Part shown: one piece after another, positions 61,241-64,000 of the stretch
Layout: every line of letters starts with the position of its first letter
Numbering within the stretch: position 1 is the first letter of the stretch
From: Candidatus Pantoea formicae
Lineage (GTDB): Bacteria; Pseudomonadota; Gammaproteobacteria; Enterobacterales; Enterobacteriaceae
NCBI RefSeq assembly: GCF_011752625.1
Contig: NZ_VWXD01000004.1
Coordinates: 1-64,000 of the forward strand
Length of the DNA stretch: 64,000 nt
Reading direction: 5' to 3'
Translations under genes and position numbers: made by a program
The notes under the pieces: generated by a model
Told to the model about the DNA's origin: nothing
The model's input: the letters and a program-made list of their open reading frames with translations, nothing else
The model's database searches: none

Positions 61241-61265
61241 GTGCGTGTTATCCAGGAGAAGCAAC

Positions 61266-61721
61266 ATGCAAGAAGGGCAAAACCGTAAAACATCGTCCCT
61301 GAGTATCCTCGCCATTGCTGGTGTGGAGCCGTATCAGGTGAAACCGGGCGAAGACTATATGAACGACGCCCAACTGAGCCATTTCCGCAAGATTCTGGAA
61401 GCCTGGCGTAACCAACTTCGGGATGAAGTAGACCGCACTGTGTCACATATGCAGGACGAAGCTGCTAACTTCCCGGACCCGGTTGACCGTGCCGCACAGG
61501 AAGAAGAGTTCAGCCTGGAATTACGTAACCGCGATCGTGAGCGTAAATTGATCAAGAAGATCGAGAAAACGCTGAAGAAAGTGGATGACGACGATTTCGG
61601 CTACTGTGACTCTTGCGGTGTAGAAATTGGTATTCGCCGCCTCGAAGCGCGTCCGACTGCTGATCTCTGCATTGACTGCAAAACATTGGCTGAAATCCGC
61701 GAGAAGCAGATGGCAGGCTAA
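61266..61721 (+). CDS. dksA: RNA polymerase-binding transcription factor DksA
   Basis: DksA binds the secondary channel of RNA polymerase and with ppGpp represses rrn and activates amino-acid promoters. The start at [10 protein letters not shown] gives 151 residues, the same as E. coli; the ribosome site GGAGAAGCAAC precedes it. It has the coiled-coil hairpin (about 33-110, tip region [11 protein letters not shown]) and a four-cysteine zinc finger (CDSC at 114-117 and CIDC at 135-138). gluQ follows 70 bp downstream. Confidence 0.96.
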   Translation: MQEGQNRKTSSLSILAIAGVEPYQVKPGEDYMNDAQLSHFRKILEAWRNQLRDEVDRTVSHMQDEAANFPDPVDRAAQEEEFSLELRNRDRERKLIKKIEKTLKKVDDDDFGYCDSCGVEIGIRRLEARPTADLCIDCKTLAEIREKQMAG

Positions 61722-61791
61722 TGGCCGTGAGCAGACTGTCACCGCATTGCCGGGGAAACCACTGTTTTCCCGACGTGCGGTGCACTTCAAG

Positions 61792-62727
61792 ATGAACACT
61801 TCAACTTCCTCCTGCGTTGGGCGATTCGCTCCCTCTCCTTCTGGTGATCTGCATTTTGGTTCGCTCATAGCCGCCCTAGGCAGCTATTTAAGTGCACGTG
61901 CGCAACAAGGCCGTTGGCTGGTACGTATTGAAGATATCGATCCGCCACGTGAAGTCGCAGGGGCCGCAACACGCATTTTAACGCAGCTAGAGCAGTACGG
62001 CCTGGAGTGGGATGGTGAAGTGCTGTGGCAATCACAGCGGCATGACGCCTACCGCGAAGCGCTGGACTGGTTGCAGCAACATCGTCAAAGCTACTTCTGT
62101 ACCTGCCCACGCAGCCGAATTCATCAGCTCGGTGGCTTTTACGATGGGCACTGCCGCGCCCTGCATCTTCCTGCTGACAACGCTGCGCTCCGTTTGCGCC
62201 AGCATGCGCCCGTATTCGGCTTTGACGATCGTCTGCGCGGTTATCTCGCGGCTGACACACAGCTGGCGCAGGAAGATTTTATTATTCATCGGCGAGACGG
62301 CTTGTTTGCCTACAATTTGGCGGTGGTGGTGGATGACCATCATCAAGGCGTGACGGAAATCGTACGCGGTGCGGATTTGATTGAGCCCACCGTACGCCAG
62401 ATCGCGCTCTACCGGCAATTCGGTTGGTCTGTCCCAGACTATTTGCACCTGCCGCTGGCGATCAATCCTGACGGCAACAAGTTATCCAAGCAGAATCACG
62501 CGCCAGCCTTACCGGCGGGCGATGCACGGCCATTGCTGGTGCAAGCGCTACGCTTTCTTGGTCAGCCCATTCTTGAAGGCTGGCAAGATGCGTCGCTGAC
62601 AGCGCTGCTACAGCATGCGGTTGAACAGTGGAGTATCCATCTGATCCCGCAGCAGAACGCGCTTATACCGGATGAGGCGACATCACCATTCCTAAATGGT
62701 TCGCAACAGGCTATGATTAGCCGCTGA
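61792..62727 (+). CDS. gluQ: glutamyl-Q tRNA(Asp) synthetase
   Basis: GluQ-RS attaches glutamate to queuosine in the anticodon of tRNA-Asp. It is a truncated class I glutamyl-tRNA synthetase without the anticodon-binding domain. HFGS (the HIGH box) lies in [20 protein letters not shown], the KMSKS equivalent is KLSKQ, and the zinc ligands are in CTCPR and GHCR. It has 311 residues (E. coli 308). The chosen ATG lacks a strong ribosome site; the upstream part of the frame lies antisense-like over the dksA end and is not homologous. Located between dksA and pcnB as in E. coli. Confidence 0.92.
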   Translation: MNTSTSSCVGRFAPSPSGDLHFGSLIAALGSYLSARAQQGRWLVRIEDIDPPREVAGAATRILTQLEQYGLEWDGEVLWQSQRHDAYREALDWLQQHRQSYFCTCPRSRIHQLGGFYDGHCRALHLPADNAALRLRQHAPVFGFDDRLRGYLAADTQLAQEDFIIHRRDGLFAYNLAVVVDDHHQGVTEIVRGADLIEPTVRQIALYRQFGWSVPDYLHLPLAINPDGNKLSKQNHAPALPAGDARPLLVQALRFLGQPILEGWQDASLTALLQHAVEQWSIHLIPQQNALIPDEATSPFLNGSQQAMISR

Positions 62728-62764
62728 TTTATTAACACCCTTTTTATCACTGTCGAGGTGTCCC

Positions 62765-64000
62765 ATTTTTACCCGAGTCGCTAATTTTTGCCGGAGAGTC
62801 CTCAAGCGTGACGAGGAAGCGCCTGAAGAGGTGGAAACTGAAAGTCTATTAATGACCGTCATTCCCCGTGAAAGCCACAACATCTCACGCAAAGATATCA
62901 GCGAAAACGCCCTTAAAGTGCTGTATCGCCTGAATAAAGCCGGTTTCGAAGCATACCTGGTTGGCGGTGGCGTGCGCGATTTACTGCTGGGTAAAAAGCC
63001 GAAAGACTTTGATATCACCACCAACGCCACGCCGGAGCAGATGCGCAAATTGTTCCGCAACTGTCGTCTGGTTGGCCGTCGTTTCCGCTTAGCGCACGTG
63101 ATGTTCGGTCCCGAAGTGATCGAAGTCGCCACTTTCCGCGGCCATCATCAAGAAGAGAGCGAAGACGATCGCAACAATTCTCAGCGCGGCCAGAATGGCA
63201 TGCTGCTGCGGGATAACATTTTTGGCAGCATCGAAGATGATGCGCAGCGCCGCGATCTCACCATCAACAGCCTTTACTACAGCGTGGCGGATTTCACCGT
63301 CCGTGACTACGTCGGCGGGTTACAGGATCTGGAAGACGGCGTGATTCGCCTGATTGGCGATCCGGAAACGCGTTATCGTGAAGATCCGGTGCGTATGCTG
63401 CGCGTGGTGCGCTTTGCGGCTAAGTTGGAGATGCGCATTGCCGCCGAAACGGCTGAGCCCATCCCACGCCTGGCCACACTGCTTAACGATATTCCGCCTG
63501 CGCGCTTGTTTGAAGAATCCCTCAAGCTGCTGCAAGCCGGTTACGGCTTCCGTACCTATCAGATGATGCGCGAGTATCAACTCTTCCAGCCACTGTTCCC
63601 TACCCTGACGCGTGGCTTCACTGCCGAAAGCGACAGTCTGATGGAGAAGATGCTGGCACAGGTACTGAAGAACACCGACAACCGCATTCAGAACGATATG
63701 CGCGTCAATCCGGCCTTCCTGTTTGCCGCGATGTTCTGGTATCCACAGCTGGAATCTGCACAACGCATCGCGCAGGAAAGTGGCCTGACCTATTACGATG
63801 CGTTTGCACTATCGATGAATGAAACGCTGGATGAAGCCTGCCGCGCGCTGGCGATTCCTAAGCGTATCACCACTCTGATTCGCGATATCTGGCAGTTGCA
63901 GTTGCGCATGTCGCGTCGACATGGCAAACGCGCATGGAAGCTGATGGAGCATCCTAAATTCCGTGCTGCTTATGATCTGCTGGCGCTGCGTGCGGATGTG
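62765..64000 (+). CDS. pcnB: poly(A) polymerase I, 3' end cut by the window
   Basis: PcnB adds poly(A) tails that speed RNA decay and controls ColE1-type plasmid copy number. The frame starts at an ATT with GAGG six bases upstream and encodes (I/M)[15 protein letters not shown], which matches the N-terminus of E. coli PcnB, whose start is a known inefficient AUU. The first in-frame ATG, at 62852, would remove these 29 conserved residues. Nucleotidyltransferase motif [20 protein letters not shown] is at about 63-82, and the RNA-binding region RRFRLAHV and [16 protein letters not shown] follow. 412 codons are present; about 50 are beyond position 64000. Confidence 0.93.
   Translation, partial: MFTRVANFCRRVLKRDEEAPEEVETESLLMTVIPRESHNISRKDISENALKVLYRLNKAGFEAYLVGGGVRDLLLGKKPKDFDITTNATPEQMRKLFRNCRLVGRRFRLAHVMFGPEVIEVATFRGHHQEESEDDRNNSQRGQNGMLLRDNIFGSIEDDAQRRDLTINSLYYSVADFTVRDYVGGLQDLEDGVIRLIGDPETRYREDPVRMLRVVRFAAKLEMRIAAETAEPIPRLATLLNDIPPARLFEESLKLLQAGYGFRTYQMMREYQLFQPLFPTLTRGFTAESDSLMEKMLAQVLKNTDNRIQNDMRVNPAFLFAAMFWYPQLESAQRIAQESGLTYYDAFALSMNETLDEACRALAIPKRITTLIRDIWQLQLRMSRRHGKRAWKLMEHPKFRAAYDLLALRADV

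Overview
The window is a contiguous piece of a gammaproteobacterial chromosome from the order Enterobacterales. Gene content and order follow the Escherichia coli gmhB-to-pcnB segment closely (inverted relative to the E. coli map). Several differences point to a plant- or environment-associated relative, most likely Erwiniaceae (Pantoea/Erwinia-like): a c-type cytochrome next to tilS, an alginate-lyase-like gene beside cdaR, absence of nlpE/yaeQ/yadS/clcA/yaeI from their usual places, and intergenic palindromic repeats. The genus is an inference from synteny and remembered protein similarity, not from a search.

Layout. 1-371: divergent-style rrn P1/P2 promoters and antitermination leader on the minus strand, so a 16S gene must start just left of the window. 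372-6700: gmhB, the MetJ-controlled metNIQ methionine importer, rcsF-trmO and proS. 6709-12110: arfB, yaeP-rof, then minus-strand gloA2-tilS-cytochrome c and ldcC. 12467-28614: a long minus-strand run of envelope and housekeeping genes (dxr, uppS, cdsA, rseP, bamA, skp, lpxD, fabZ, lpxA, lpxB, rnhB, dnaE, accA) covering isoprenoid carrier, phospholipid, lipid A and outer-membrane assembly. 28854-32382: rpsB-tsf-pyrH-frr translation/nucleotide genes on the minus strand with their promoter, leader and terminators. 32501-37791: map, glnD, dapD and yaeH on the plus strand. 37908-41084: a local novelty in which an FCD-type regulator faces an alginate-lyase-like gene that lies 25 bp downstream of cdaR. 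41317-46738: degP with a sigma-E promoter, dgt, mtnN-btuF, a small secreted protein of unknown function, and erpA. 46960-54460: hemL, a palindromic repeat cluster, and the Fur-box-preceded fhuACDB hydroxamate siderophore operon. 54609-64000: mrcB, hrpB, divergent thpR-sfsA, dksA, gluQ and a truncated pcnB that appears to start with ATT.

No phage, insertion sequence with a transposase, CRISPR array or antiphage cassette is visible. The most interesting items are non-coding and contextual: a 204-bp terminal-inverted-repeat element between glnD and dapD with relatives at 28.7 kb and 61.2 kb, a 106-bp structured inverted repeat between ldcC and accA, the candidate sugar-acid/uronate module around cdaR, a FhuA whose phage-binding loop 4 is shortened, and a PBP1b lacking the internal start used by E. 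coli for its short isoform. Many genes use non-ATG starts (gmhB, yaeP, ldcC, lpxA, fabZ, skp, cdsA, frr, btuF, hrpB, pcnB); start calls were adjusted on ribosome-binding-site spacing and on family length.
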